Shown here: positions 23,646 through 31,735 of the stretch, in pieces
How positions within the stretch are numbered: position 1 is the stretch's first letter
Layout of the letters: every line of letters starts with the position of its first letter
NCBI RefSeq assembly: GCF_003434055.1
Contig: NZ_QVEX01000020.1
Coordinates: 1 to 64,000 of the forward strand
Reading direction: 5' to 3'
DNA from: Enterocloster aldenensis
GTDB lineage: Bacteria > Bacillota > Clostridia > Lachnospirales > Lachnospiraceae
Length of the DNA: 64,000 nt
Program-made: the position numbers and the translations under genes
The notes under the pieces: model-generated
What the model saw: the letters and a program-made list of their open reading frames with translations, nothing else
Database searches by the model: none
What the model was told of the DNA's origin: nothing

Positions 23646-25820
23646 TTATGCTGCTGATTTTGCTCTCACACCCAGGTTAAGGGTTTTGCTTTCTTTATAT
23701 GGCCTGAACAGCAGGTAGATGAACAGTGCCACCAATACAATAGCTGCAATGGCTCCGATTCCAAAGCTTCCGGTTAAAAACCAGGTGCCCAGCTGATAAA
23801 TGCAAAGGGATACAGCATAAGCCAGGATGGTCTGATATCCGATTGCAAACCAGGTCCATTTTGCGTTATTCATCTCACGCTTGATGGCACCGATGGCCGC
23901 AAAGCAGGGGGCGCACAAAAGATTGAACACCAGGAAGGAGTATGCGCTGACAGCTGTAAAACTTCCTGCCAGGGTTCCCCAAATTTCCTCTCCGTCCTCC
24001 GCAACCTCTGCAAAGCCGTAAAGGATACCGAATGTACCAACCACGTTTTCTTTTGCAACCAGCCCTGTGATAGCTGCAACCGCTGCCTGCCAGTTGCCCC
24101 ATCCAAGAGGAGCAAAAATCCATGCAATGCCCTGTCCAATGGATGCCAGGATACCGCCAGACAAATCTTCCACCATTCCGAAGTGTCCGTCCACAAAACC
24201 AAAGCTGGATGTGAACCATACAAAGATGGTGGACAAAAGGATTACGGTTCCTGCCTTCTTAATAAAGGACCAGCCCCGCTCCCACATACTTCTGAGCACA
24301 TTGGAAACAGTAGGCATATGATAAGCCGGAAGCTCCATAACAAAGGGAGCAGGGTCGCCCACAAACATCTTTGTCTTTTTAAGGATGATACCGGAGCAGA
24401 TAATTGCCGCGATTCCAACAAAGTAAGCACTTGGTGCAACCCAGGAAGCACCGCCGAATAAAGCACCTGCAAACAAAGCAATGATTGGCAGCTTTGCGCC
24501 GCAGGGGATAAAGGTTGTAGTCATGATGGTCATCTTGCGGTCCCTGTCATTTTCAATGGTACGGCTTGCCATGATTCCCGGAACGCCGCATCCAGTACCA
24601 ATTAACATAGGGATAAAGGACTTGCCGGATAAGCCGAACTTGCGGAAAATCCTGTCCATGATAAACGCAACCCTTGCCATATAGCCGCAGGCCTCAAGGA
24701 ATGCCAGGAAAATGAACAGTACCAGCATCTGAGGAACAAAGCCAAGGACAGCGCCCACACCCGCAACAATACCATCCAGAATCAGGCTGGACAGCCAGTC
24801 AGCACAGCCCACAGCAGCGAGGAAGCCTTCAACGACAACCGGTATGCCCGGAACCTCCATTCCAAGCAGGCTGAAGCCTTCTCCGAACAGGCCGTCATTG
24901 GTCCAGTCAGTTGCCCATGCCCCTACCGTGGAAACAGATATATAATATACAGCCCACATAACCAACGCAAATATGGGAAGGGCCAGCCAGCGGTTGGTAA
25001 CAATATGGTCAATCTTATCTGATGCACTCAGCTTCTGCCTGTTCTTCTTCACATAGCATTTATTGATGATAGATGTAATATATGTATAGCGCTCATTGGT
25101 GATAATGCTCTCAGCATCATCATCCATGGCATCTTCCGTGCCTTTGATAAGCCTTTCCACATCCGGAACCATGGTCATATGGGCAGCGATTTTGTCATCG
25201 CGTTCAAACAGCTTGATGGCATAAAAACGTTTCTGTGCATCCGGGATATCAACTCCCAGGCTTGCCTCAATCTCATCCAGCACATGCTCCACATCCGCGC
25301 CGAACTCATGGACAGGCGCTGTCTTGCCGCTGGCCTTGGCCAGTTCTACTGCCTTGGCAGCTGCATCCATAATGCCGGTGCCCTTTAGGGCTGAAATCTC
25401 AACCACAGGACAGCCCAGTTCCTTGCTCAGGGCGTTTATATTAATCTGGTCGCCGTTTTTCTGAACAATATCCATCATGTTCACAGCCATGAGCACGGGA
25501 ATCCCTAACTCCATCAGCTGTGTGGACAGGTAAAGGTTACGCTCCAGGTTTGTACCATCTACAATATTCAGGATTGCATCTGGGCGTTCCGTAATCAGAT
25601 AGTTTCTTGCAACCACTTCTTCCAGTGTATAAGGTGACAGGGAATAAATTCCCGGAAGGTCCATGATGATTACTTCCTTGTTCCCCTTCAGCTTTCCTTC
25701 CTTCTTTTCAACCGTAACACCAGGCCAGTTTCCTACAAACTGGTTGGAACCCGTCAACCCGTTAAAAAGAGTTGTCTTACCGCAGTTTGGATTACCGGCC
25801 AAAGCAATTTTTATTGACAT
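23646..25820 (-). CDS. feoB: Ferrous iron transport protein B
   Basis: The main membrane protein of Fe2+ uptake. The 724-residue product has the N-terminal G domain with GNPNCGKTTLFN, DLPGIYSL and the NMMD guanine-specificity motif, a helical linker (residues about 165-265), then the two Gate repeats with the Cys-containing GTGCGVPG and CGAKLPI motifs. The ATG at 25820 is preferred to the one at 25826, which lies only two bases from GGAGG. It is preceded by two feoA genes and an operator-like inverted repeat at 25866-25879. Confidence 0.95.
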   Translation of the reverse strand: MSIKIALAGNPNCGKTTLFNGLTGSNQFVGNWPGVTVEKKEGKLKGNKEVIIMDLPGIYSLSPYTLEEVVARNYLITERPDAILNIVDGTNLERNLYLSTQLMELGIPVLMAVNMMDIVQKNGDQININALSKELGCPVVEISALKGTGIMDAAAKAVELAKASGKTAPVHEFGADVEHVLDEIEASLGVDIPDAQKRFYAIKLFERDDKIAAHMTMVPDVERLIKGTEDAMDDDAESIITNERYTYITSIINKCYVKKNRQKLSASDKIDHIVTNRWLALPIFALVMWAVYYISVSTVGAWATDWTNDGLFGEGFSLLGMEVPGIPVVVEGFLAAVGCADWLSSLILDGIVAGVGAVLGFVPQMLVLFIFLAFLEACGYMARVAFIMDRIFRKFGLSGKSFIPMLIGTGCGVPGIMASRTIENDRDRKMTIMTTTFIPCGAKLPIIALFAGALFGGASWVAPSAYFVGIAAIICSGIILKKTKMFVGDPAPFVMELPAYHMPTVSNVLRSMWERGWSFIKKAGTVILLSTIFVWFTSSFGFVDGHFGMVEDLSGGILASIGQGIAWIFAPLGWGNWQAAVAAITGLVAKENVVGTFGILYGFAEVAEDGEEIWGTLAGSFTAVSAYSFLVFNLLCAPCFAAIGAIKREMNNAKWTWFAIGYQTILAYAVSLCIYQLGTWFLTGSFGIGAIAAIVLVALFIYLLFRPYKESKTLNLGVRAKSAA

Positions 25821-25865
25821 TTTCATATCCTCCTCTTCCTCTTATTGAGAAAATTTATCAATAAA

Positions 25866-25879
25866 TTAGTATTAACTAA
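25866..25879. promoter_or_regulatory. Possible iron-responsive operator between feoA and feoB
   Basis: TTAGT-ATTA-ACTAA is a 5-4-5 inverted repeat in the 78-base gap before feoB. The same AGTTA/TAACT half-sites occur in the promoter of the first feoA gene, suggesting a common regulator such as a Fur or DtxR-type protein (inference). Confidence 0.45.
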
Positions 25880-25904
25880 CTCATCGTCTTAAAAAAAGCA
25901 GCCC

Positions 25905-26126
25905 CTACTGCACTTCAATCATTTCTGCATCTGCTTTTCTCAGCGATAACTCGTATCCTCTTACATTGACTTCAACCGGATCGCCAAAGGGTGCCACCTT
26001 ACGGACAAATACCTGTGTCCCCTTTGTAATTCCCATGTCCATAATCCTGCGTTTTACAGCTCCTTCACCATGAAGCTTTACCACGCATACCGTATCGCCG
26101 CACTTAACCTCTTTTAATGTGTGCAT
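25905..26126 (-). CDS. feoA: FeoA family protein (proximal to feoB)
   Basis: A 73-residue cytosolic SH3-like protein that is thought to interact with FeoB and stimulate iron uptake. It has the family pattern: a first strand LKEVKCGDTVCVVKL, RRIMDMGITKGTQV near residue 27, and a final RGYELSLRKADAEMI. It lies 37 bases downstream of a second, diverged feoA. Confidence 0.9.
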   Translation of the reverse strand: MHTLKEVKCGDTVCVVKLHGEGAVKRRIMDMGITKGTQVFVRKVAPFGDPVEVNVRGYELSLRKADAEMIEVQ

Positions 26127-26163
26127 TTTACAACACTCCTTTCTTCTTCATACCCCTATTCGG

Positions 26164-26373
26164 TTATATCATTATTTTATTAGCCATTTCCTTGCTGATT
26201 GCTACACGGGCATCCTTCACGTTCACAATCACATTACCATTATTGACAGAAATAACTGTCACATTGGTACCTGGCACAAACCCCATATTCTCCAGATGGC
26301 GGCGCACTTCCTCTTTTCCGCCTACCCGCTTGATGGATGTCACTTCACCCTCTCTTGCCATTGTCAAAGGCAT
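26164..26373 (-). CDS. feoA: FeoA family protein (first of the pair)
   Basis: A 69-residue FeoA-like SH3 fold protein with HLENMGFVPGTNVTVI and a final DARVAISKEMANKIMI. The ATG at 26373 is chosen because GAGGAG stands eight bases upstream; the GTG at 26382 is too close to it. It is the first gene of the feo operon. Two different FeoA proteins before one FeoB are usual in this group of Clostridia. Confidence 0.9.
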   Translation of the reverse strand: MPLTMAREGEVTSIKRVGGKEEVRRHLENMGFVPGTNVTVISVNNGNVIVNVKDARVAISKEMANKIMI

Positions 26374-26445
26374 ACGAATCACTCCTCTTCTCTGTTGATG
26401 TGATTATATTCTTGTAGTCATACAGTCCTGGAAAGTTATGGTATC

Positions 26446-26488
26446 CTAACTGCATCTCTAAGTTAGCACTGATTAACTCAAATGTCAA
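26446..26488 (-). promoter_or_regulatory. feo operon promoter with overlapping inverted repeats
   Basis: On the minus strand TTGACA (26488-26483) and TAACTT (26465-26460) are 17 bases apart. Inverted half-sites AGTTA..TAACT (26461-26478) and CTAACT-N9-AGTTAG (26446-26466) cover the spacer and -10, a good place for an iron-dependent repressor. Confidence 0.6.
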
Positions 26489-26567
26489 TGATTTTTTTCA
26501 ATTTTTCTAAGATATATCCATGAAGAGGAAGGAATCTTTTAACACACCCCAGGTCCAGGCTTTCTGT

Positions 26568-27248
26568 TTACAAAAACAGGGAAAAGGGAAATACCAGTAC
26601 AAGGGAGGGCAGGATATTCAGCACCCTGGACCGCTTGATATCCGCAATCTTAAGCCCCACGGCCAGCGTAATGATCCCTCCGCATGCCTTAAAGTTGGAC
26701 AGCATGGTTTCTGTCACAAACGGCAGTATGTAAGACGCCCCGGCAAACAGCAGGATGCCTACCAGGAATTGCGGTATGGCTACAAATCCCACCAGATATC
26801 CGGCCGTCGTCCCGAATATGACTGCCGTAAAAAAGTCCATGATTGCCTTGGCAATCAGCACGGAATGGTCCCCTGTCATGGCGGAATTCATGGCCCCGAA
26901 AATGCCTGTGCCGCTAAAACAGAACAGGATGATCATGCTGATAAGCACATCCAGCTGTCTGTCATCCAGACTCAGGGGAAGCCTGGATTCCAGGCCGTGA
27001 AGTCCGTGCATCAGGTTTGTTTCCAGATTCAGGAGTTCCCCGATGACCGTGCCGATGATAACGGCCAGGATAACAGCCGACAGGCTTTCAAGGCGGATAA
27101 TCAGCGTAACCCCCATGGTGATGGCGGATAATCCGAAAATGCCTGGCAGGGACTCCTTTAGCTTATCCGGAAAATAATCCTTTAAAAAGGCCCCCATAAG
27201 GCCTCCAATCAATACTGCAGTGCAATTAATCATAATACCGTATGGCAT
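26568..27248 (-). CDS. DUF554 family membrane protein
   Basis: A 226-residue integral membrane protein with about seven hydrophobic segments and the family signature at its N-terminus (INCTAVLIGGLMGAFL) and GTVIGELLNLE near residue 66. DUF554 proteins (YdfK/YqgA) have no established role; transport has been suggested. It lies 19 bases upstream of the MarR gene end on the same strand, so the MarR regulator and DUF554 form an operon. Confidence 0.88.
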   Translation of the reverse strand: MPYGIMINCTAVLIGGLMGAFLKDYFPDKLKESLPGIFGLSAITMGVTLIIRLESLSAVILAVIIGTVIGELLNLETNLMHGLHGLESRLPLSLDDRQLDVLISMIILFCFSGTGIFGAMNSAMTGDHSVLIAKAIMDFFTAVIFGTTAGYLVGFVAIPQFLVGILLFAGASYILPFVTETMLSNFKACGGIITLAVGLKIADIKRSRVLNILPSLVLVFPFSLFL

Positions 27249-27267
27249 GCTGTCCGCTCCTTTTCTG

Positions 27268-27690
27268 CTATTTCATTGGCCGGTCCGTCAGACGCCGGTG
27301 GATTTTCCCATATAATTCCATAAACTGTTCCACTTCCTCCTCCGGCATTCCATCAAAGGTCTGTTCCTCAATGTTCTGGAATGCTTCCATGACCCGCTGC
27401 TGCTGCTGCCTCCCCTTTTGTGTAAGGAAGATGTGGAAGGTGCGGCGGTTCCCGTTCAGCCGTCTGCGCTCAATCAGCGCCTTGGCCTCCATGCCGTTGA
27501 GCACGGATGTAAGCGTGGCCGCCTCAATATAGCAATGTGCCGCAATCTCCTTCTGGCTGGCCCCGTCGTGATACCCCAGATAATCCAGAACTTTTGGCTG
27601 GCCTGCTGTCAGCCCGGTTTCCTCAAGGATTTCCATCAGCATCCTGTTATAAATTGCATGATTTGCCATGACCATGTAGTGGAATGTCAT
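27268..27690 (-). CDS. MarR family transcriptional regulator
   Basis: A 140-residue winged-helix regulator: helix-turn-helix ASQKEIAAHCYIEAATLTSV (residues about 46-65) and the wing LIERRRLNGNRRTFHIFLT, with helical ends for dimerisation. The ATG at 27690 follows AAAGGGG; the longer frame to 27753 runs through the operator-like repeat. It probably represses itself and the DUF554 gene downstream. Confidence 0.88.
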   Translation of the reverse strand: MTFHYMVMANHAIYNRMLMEILEETGLTAGQPKVLDYLGYHDGASQKEIAAHCYIEAATLTSVLNGMEAKALIERRRLNGNRRTFHIFLTQKGRQQQQRVMEAFQNIEEQTFDGMPEEEVEQFMELYGKIHRRLTDRPMK

Positions 27691-27703
27691 GATTTCCCCT
27701 TTC

Positions 27704-27744
27704 AAAATGATTAGATTTCTAATTATTATAATTCTAATCATTTT
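27704..27744. promoter_or_regulatory. Operator-like inverted repeat of the MarR gene
   Basis: Perfect 12-base arms AAAATGATTAGA (27704-27715) and TCTAATCATTTT (27733-27744) flank a 17-base AT-rich spacer just before the MarR ribosome binding site, suiting an autoregulatory MarR operator. Confidence 0.65.
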
Positions 27745-27812
27745 TCCTGTCAAGTCCCCTGTTCATGATTCAGGACAATGATTCAGGTCCCTGGTCCAAA
27801 GGAGCGGCACCG

Positions 27813-27859
27813 AAAAACAGGCATCCATGCCTGCTGTTGCACAGTACATGGATGCCTGT
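27813..27859 (-). terminator. Terminator of the macrodomain-sirtuin operon
   Basis: On the minus strand 13-base perfect arms (ACAGGCATCCATG and its complement) with a 17-base loop are followed by TTTTT, directly after the macrodomain gene. Confidence 0.85.
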
Positions 27860-27867
27860 CCATGATA

Positions 27868-28668
27868 TCATTCGCTGGGATGATGCCCATCCCACACAAT
27901 CCGTCTGTAAAGCTCCCGGTCCGTATCTGTAAACACATTGAATATGACCTGCCTGAGGGAGGAATCATGCTCCAGGAACCGCGATACGGTTTCCACCGCA
28001 ATCTCTGCCGCCTTTTCCTGCGGGAAATGAAATACGCCGGTGGATATGCAGCAGAATGCAATGGACTGGATGTCATGCTTTACAGCCAGTTCAAGACACG
28101 CCTCATAACACCCTGCCAGAAGTCTGCAGTCCTTCCTGCCAAGGGGGCCTGTGATGTTTGGTCCCACCGTATGCAGCACATACCTGGCAGGGAGATTAAA
28201 TCCAGGTGTGATTTTAGCACTGCCAACCCGCTCCTCCTGTCCCTGGGCCCGGATGATATCATTGCATGCCAGCCGCAGCTGGACTCCCGCATAAGTATGG
28301 ATCATATTGTCAATACAGGAATGGCAGGGATGGAAGCAGCCCAGCAGCCCACTGTTGGCGGCATTGACAATGGCATCCGCTTTCAGCCGCGTTATATCTC
28401 CCTGCCAGAGAAAGACACGCCTGTCCTTACCCACGTTTTTAAGGAAACGGCTGTCCACCACGCCACGCCTTCTTACCTCCTCCGACAGGTATTTATCCTG
28501 TACGGACAGGAAATCCGGCCCCGCCGGCATGGGCGGCCGCAGGTTAAAAAGGGAGCGCAGGAGTCTCCACCTGGCTTCCTCATCCCCCGGGATGTCCATG
28601 TGCCGGTACTGGGGCATCTCTGTCAGCAGGACCTCAATCAGATACTCCCGTTCCTCCTCATGTGTCAC
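27868..28668 (-). CDS. Zinc-type macrodomain protein-ADP-ribose hydrolase
   Basis: A 266-residue protein of the macrodomain group linked to class M sirtuins, which removes mono-ADP-ribose from proteins. The macrodomain (residues 90-255) has the NAANSGLLG loop followed directly by the zinc site CFHPCHSCID, and ISTGVFHFP for the distal ribose. An N-terminal helical region (residues 1-85) is usual for the group. The GTG at 28668 is selected for AAGGAG eight bases upstream. It lies 24 bases downstream of the sirtuin gene, and a terminator follows. Confidence 0.9.
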   Translation of the reverse strand: MTHEEEREYLIEVLLTEMPQYRHMDIPGDEEARWRLLRSLFNLRPPMPAGPDFLSVQDKYLSEEVRRRGVVDSRFLKNVGKDRRVFLWQGDITRLKADAIVNAANSGLLGCFHPCHSCIDNMIHTYAGVQLRLACNDIIRAQGQEERVGSAKITPGFNLPARYVLHTVGPNITGPLGRKDCRLLAGCYEACLELAVKHDIQSIAFCCISTGVFHFPQEKAAEIAVETVSRFLEHDSSLRQVIFNVFTDTDRELYRRIVWDGHHPSE

Positions 28669-28692
28669 TGAAACCACTCCTTTCTTTACAGC

Positions 28693-29640
28693 CTATTTCC
28701 CAGGACCGCTTCCCTCTCCTGCCCGGTCCCCCAAGGCTGCACTTATATCCTCAAGACATACCGCCAGGTCCATGTTGATCCCCACTGCCCGGCTTCCCAG
28801 GCTTTCGGGTACCGCTGCATCATCAAGATTCAGGCGGATCAGGCTCCACCCGCTGTTTTCGCACAGCATTTTCTCAAATGGGAAACGGATGATGGCCGGG
28901 GTGTTGAATCCAACCCCCAGTTCCAGCAGCGCCAGCCTGCGTCCAGCTGCCCGTTTCAGGAAATCCCCATACCTTCCCGCTGCCTGATGCCAATGTCCAT
29001 CTTCCACAAAATACCCGTCGCACCGCAGGTTCATGGTCATGGGACCATTGCAGACAGGACATCTCGGCACCATGCCGGAGGGAATCCTGCAGTCCTTGGC
29101 AGCCTGGTCCATGCGCACGAAAAGTCCCGTTGCATCGTAGGTTTTCTGGTGGCAGGCTTTTGCGCACTGGATTAGCCCATAGTCCCCCTGGGTTGCAAAG
29201 ATATCCTCGTCCTTAAACCCGGCTTTCCAGAACTGATGGTCCACATTGGTGGTCAGCACAAAATGCTCTCTTTTGCGCATCATCTCAAAGACCTTGAGAT
29301 ATAAGGGCAGGGCCGGCGGTTCAATCCGGTTCACATAAGCATGCCTTGACCAGTAAGCCCATCGTTCCTCCTGTGTCGGAAATGGATAAAAGCCTGCCGC
29401 GTACATATCCCTCATGGCAACGGGGCCGTACCGGCCAATGAATTCACTGAAATTATCCGTAAAACGGCGCCCGCCATAGACAAGTCCTGCTGCCGCGGAA
29501 AGCCCTGCCCCTGCTCCAATCAGAACCGCATCCGCCTGGTCCAGCAGGTCTGCCGCCCGTCTGACCTGCTCTTCATATGGCGCTTCCTGATACACGTAAT
29601 CCCCGGCAGGTGTTCCCCTTAAAAACCGCATCCAATCCAT
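28693..29640 (-). CDS. Class M sirtuin (SirTM) protein ADP-ribosyltransferase-like
   Basis: A 315-residue Sir2-fold protein. It has the NAD loop IGAGAGLSAAAG near residue 42, TNVDHQFWKAGF near 133, and the zinc ribbon with CAKACH and CPVCNGPMTMNLR. In staphylococci and streptococci, SirTM adds ADP-ribose to a lipoylated GcvH-like protein and the linked macrodomain removes it. Here the pair is kept, but no GcvH-L or lipoate ligase gene is beside it. The start at 29640 (GGGAG upstream) and one at 29661 (GAAGGA upstream) are both possible. Confidence 0.88.
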   Translation of the reverse strand: MDWMRFLRGTPAGDYVYQEAPYEEQVRRAADLLDQADAVLIGAGAGLSAAAGLVYGGRRFTDNFSEFIGRYGPVAMRDMYAAGFYPFPTQEERWAYWSRHAYVNRIEPPALPLYLKVFEMMRKREHFVLTTNVDHQFWKAGFKDEDIFATQGDYGLIQCAKACHQKTYDATGLFVRMDQAAKDCRIPSGMVPRCPVCNGPMTMNLRCDGYFVEDGHWHQAAGRYGDFLKRAAGRRLALLELGVGFNTPAIIRFPFEKMLCENSGWSLIRLNLDDAAVPESLGSRAVGINMDLAVCLEDISAALGDRAGEGSGPGK

Positions 29641-29861
29641 ACCCTTCCACTCCCTTTCCATCCATCAAATCCTTCATCCAACTGCGCCAGAGGGCCATAT
29701 CCAAAGGGCCATATCTCCACCCGTCTGCCGCAGTGCAGGTTGTTTTCCTGCCTGATTGCCCAGAAGATACCTGCCCTTGCAAAAAAATCCCCCATGGTCT
29801 ATAATCACCATATACATCCCTCTGTCACTGTACATCTACTAATATACCAGGAGGTACATAA

Positions 29862-30185
29862 ATGGAACATACAAAAAACATCCCCGACTGTCCGGTGGAA
29901 ATGACCCTGCAGCTCATCGGAGATAAATGGAAAGTCCTTATCATACGCGACCTGCTGACCGGGACCAAGCGTTTCAATGAGTTAATGCGCTCTGTAAGCG
30001 GGATAACCCAGAAGGTCCTTACCAGCCATCTCAGGGCCATGGAAAAGGATGGCCTGGTTACCCGTACCGTTTACCCTGAGGTCCCGCCCAAGGTTGAATA
30101 TACGCTGACCGGGACCGGATACAGTTTAAAACCCATTCTGGATTCCATGTATGCATGGGGCAATGAATACAAATCCGGTCTGTGA
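29862..30185 (+). CDS. HxlR family transcriptional regulator
   Basis: A 107-residue winged-helix protein with the family start CPVEMTLQLIGDKWKVLIIRD (read in two parts: CPVEMTLQLIG and DKWKVLIIRD), the recognition region ITQKVLTSHLRAMEKDGLV, and wing VPPKVEYTLTGTG. It has a single N-terminal Cys typical of redox- or aldehyde-sensing members. CAGGAGG precedes the ATG. It converges on the PNPOx-like gene. Confidence 0.9.
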   Translation: MEHTKNIPDCPVEMTLQLIGDKWKVLIIRDLLTGTKRFNELMRSVSGITQKVLTSHLRAMEKDGLVTRTVYPEVPPKVEYTLTGTGYSLKPILDSMYAWGNEYKSGL

Positions 30186-30202
30186 CGCAATACACATGGT
30201 TT

Positions 30203-30235
30203 GGGCGGGAGTAAACATCAAGCTCCCTCCCTTTT
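30203..30235 (+). terminator. Terminator after the HxlR gene
   Basis: GGGCGGGAG (30203-30211) and CTCCCTCCC (30223-30231) form a stem with one mismatch, followed by TTTT on the plus strand. Confidence 0.8.
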
Positions 30236-30242
30236 GCAGGAG

Positions 30243-30638
30243 CTAGAACTCATAGGGAGGATTGCCGGAAAAATCGGCAATCACGCCATGGGGATGTTCC
30301 AGATAAAACACAGTGAATATCGGATTATCCGCTGTGCCGTACTGTCCCTTCACAATGGGGTTTCCCATGCAGGCCTCCTTAACTTCCATGTTGTCTTCAA
30401 ACACAGCCTTTCCATGCAGGCGCATCCAGGCAAAGGCGGCATCGGCAATGCTCACCTCAATCTCCGGGTTCTCCTGCATATCCTTATAAACATCTTTCTG
30501 GTTGTTGGTGCAGAACCAGAGTTTCCCATCCTTTTCCAAACAGAACATGAACGGACGGCATTTTGCCTTTCCATCCCTTCCAACCGTTGCCAGATACTGT
30601 ACGGGATTTGCCTGTAAGAATTCAACTACTTTCTGCAT
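30243..30638 (-). CDS. Pyridoxamine 5'-phosphate oxidase-like flavin-binding protein
   Basis: A 131-residue split-barrel protein of the PNPOx-like superfamily, which binds FMN or a related flavin. Typical features are FLQANPVQYLATVGRDG near the start, PFMFCLEKDGKLWFCT, and NPEIEVSIAD. The substrate is unknown; members often act as general flavin reductases. The ATG at 30638 has AAAGGAG nine bases upstream. It faces the HxlR gene and may be under its control only by analogy. Confidence 0.85.
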   Translation of the reverse strand: MQKVVEFLQANPVQYLATVGRDGKAKCRPFMFCLEKDGKLWFCTNNQKDVYKDMQENPEIEVSIADAAFAWMRLHGKAVFEDNMEVKEACMGNPIVKGQYGTADNPIFTVFYLEHPHGVIADFSGNPPYEF

Positions 30639-30779
30639 ACTGTCTGTCTCCTTTATCATCCATCATTTTGGGGAATGGCCATTTCCTATGGACTTATTAT
30701 AAAGGAGGCCGGTTCTTCCTGTAAGTACGCACTTTAAAGTGGGATAGCTTCCCAAAAGTAACTTAGTATCTGATAGATA

Positions 30780-31364
30780 CTATCTGGCAAATCCAGAAAA
30801 GTCGATTACCAGGTCCTCAAACCCAATAGACCCCACCTTATCCTCCCACCCATAGCTGAACACCTTCTCATGCTCAAAGTCATAGATGAGGATTACATCC
30901 TTTTCCATATCCAGAATCCAGTACTCCCGGACACCTGCGGACTGGTACTTGTTCAGCTTCAGCAGATAGTCCCTGCTCCTGGTGCTGGGGGATACGATCT
31001 CAGCTATCAGGTCCGGCGCGCCATGGCAGCCTTTTTCATCCATCTTGCTGTTATCACATACCACCATCAGGTCCGGTTCCAGATAGGTATAGCCATCCTC
31101 ATCCAGATACAGGGCCAATGGCGCCGGGTAAACCTGGCAGCCGCAGTTCTTTTCCTTGATATAATTCCAGATATTTCCAGACAAAAACATCACCAGCCGC
31201 TGGTGCGTCCTGGTCGGCGCGGCCATATAATACAATCTTCCGTCAATCAACTCCGCCCTTACATCCTCCGGCAGCGCCTCCATATATTCCACATTATAAA
31301 TCTGCTCCTGTGCCAATGCCATATTTTTTTTAATTACCTCTTCCTCTCCCATATACGTGGGCAT
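30780..31364 (-). CDS. Uma2 family endonuclease-like protein
   Basis: A 194-residue protein of the Uma2/DUF820 family, a PD-(D/E)XK nuclease-like fold. The core shows EYMEALPEDVRAELIDGRL, then YLEPDLMVVCD with the acidic residues, PDLIAEIVSPSTRSRD with the E-x-hydrophobic-S part, and KLNKYQSAGVREYWILD with the lysine. Members are numerous in cyanobacteria and some Firmicutes; biological role unclear. It stands alone. The 371 bases before it hold only the terminator at 31619-31663. Confidence 0.85.
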   Translation of the reverse strand: MPTYMGEEEVIKKNMALAQEQIYNVEYMEALPEDVRAELIDGRLYYMAAPTRTHQRLVMFLSGNIWNYIKEKNCGCQVYPAPLALYLDEDGYTYLEPDLMVVCDNSKMDEKGCHGAPDLIAEIVSPSTRSRDYLLKLNKYQSAGVREYWILDMEKDVILIYDFEHEKVFSYGWEDKVGSIGFEDLVIDFSGFAR

Positions 31365-31618
31365 AGCTGCGCCTCCTGTCAGTATAGCTGTTTTCTTTCA
31401 GTATACCTTACCGCCAGCCCATATGTCTAATTATTTTTCTGCTGTCCGGTCTTTCACTGCATGTGATGTCCCTACCATAAGCCCATATGCCCACCTCCCC
31501 CGATGCTCCTTCTAAATATAATGGAAATTTGGAACAGAAACGTCCCATGAACCTGCCGGTCGTGAAAACCAGCGATGTATGTCATCAAAATAGCACAATC
31601 CGTCCCCCTTGTCAATAT

Positions 31619-31663
31619 TAAAAAGACCAGACATCTGCGTATCCCCATCAAATGTCTGGTCTT
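31619..31663 (-). terminator. Terminator of the EAL-domain gene
   Basis: Perfect 12-base arms AAGACCAGACAT and ATGTCTGGTCTT with a 17-base loop; on the minus strand CTTTTTAAT follows. It lies 72 bases after the stop of the EAL gene. Confidence 0.8.
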
Positions 31664-31735
31664 GATTTTAAATCCAATTAAATCCATTTCAATCCACAAA
31701 CTGACTCCGCAAACATAAAACCTGGCTTCTGCTGC

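Noticed and set aside
27778..28671. Long plus-strand frame of 297 codons opposite the macrodomain gene
   Set aside because: It is the antisense shadow of a clearly recognisable macrodomain gene, has no ribosome binding site and crosses that gene's terminator.
31472..31699. 75-codon minus frame between Uma2 and EAL genes
   Set aside because: It runs through the terminator hairpin of the EAL gene, has no ribosome binding site and no recognisable fold.
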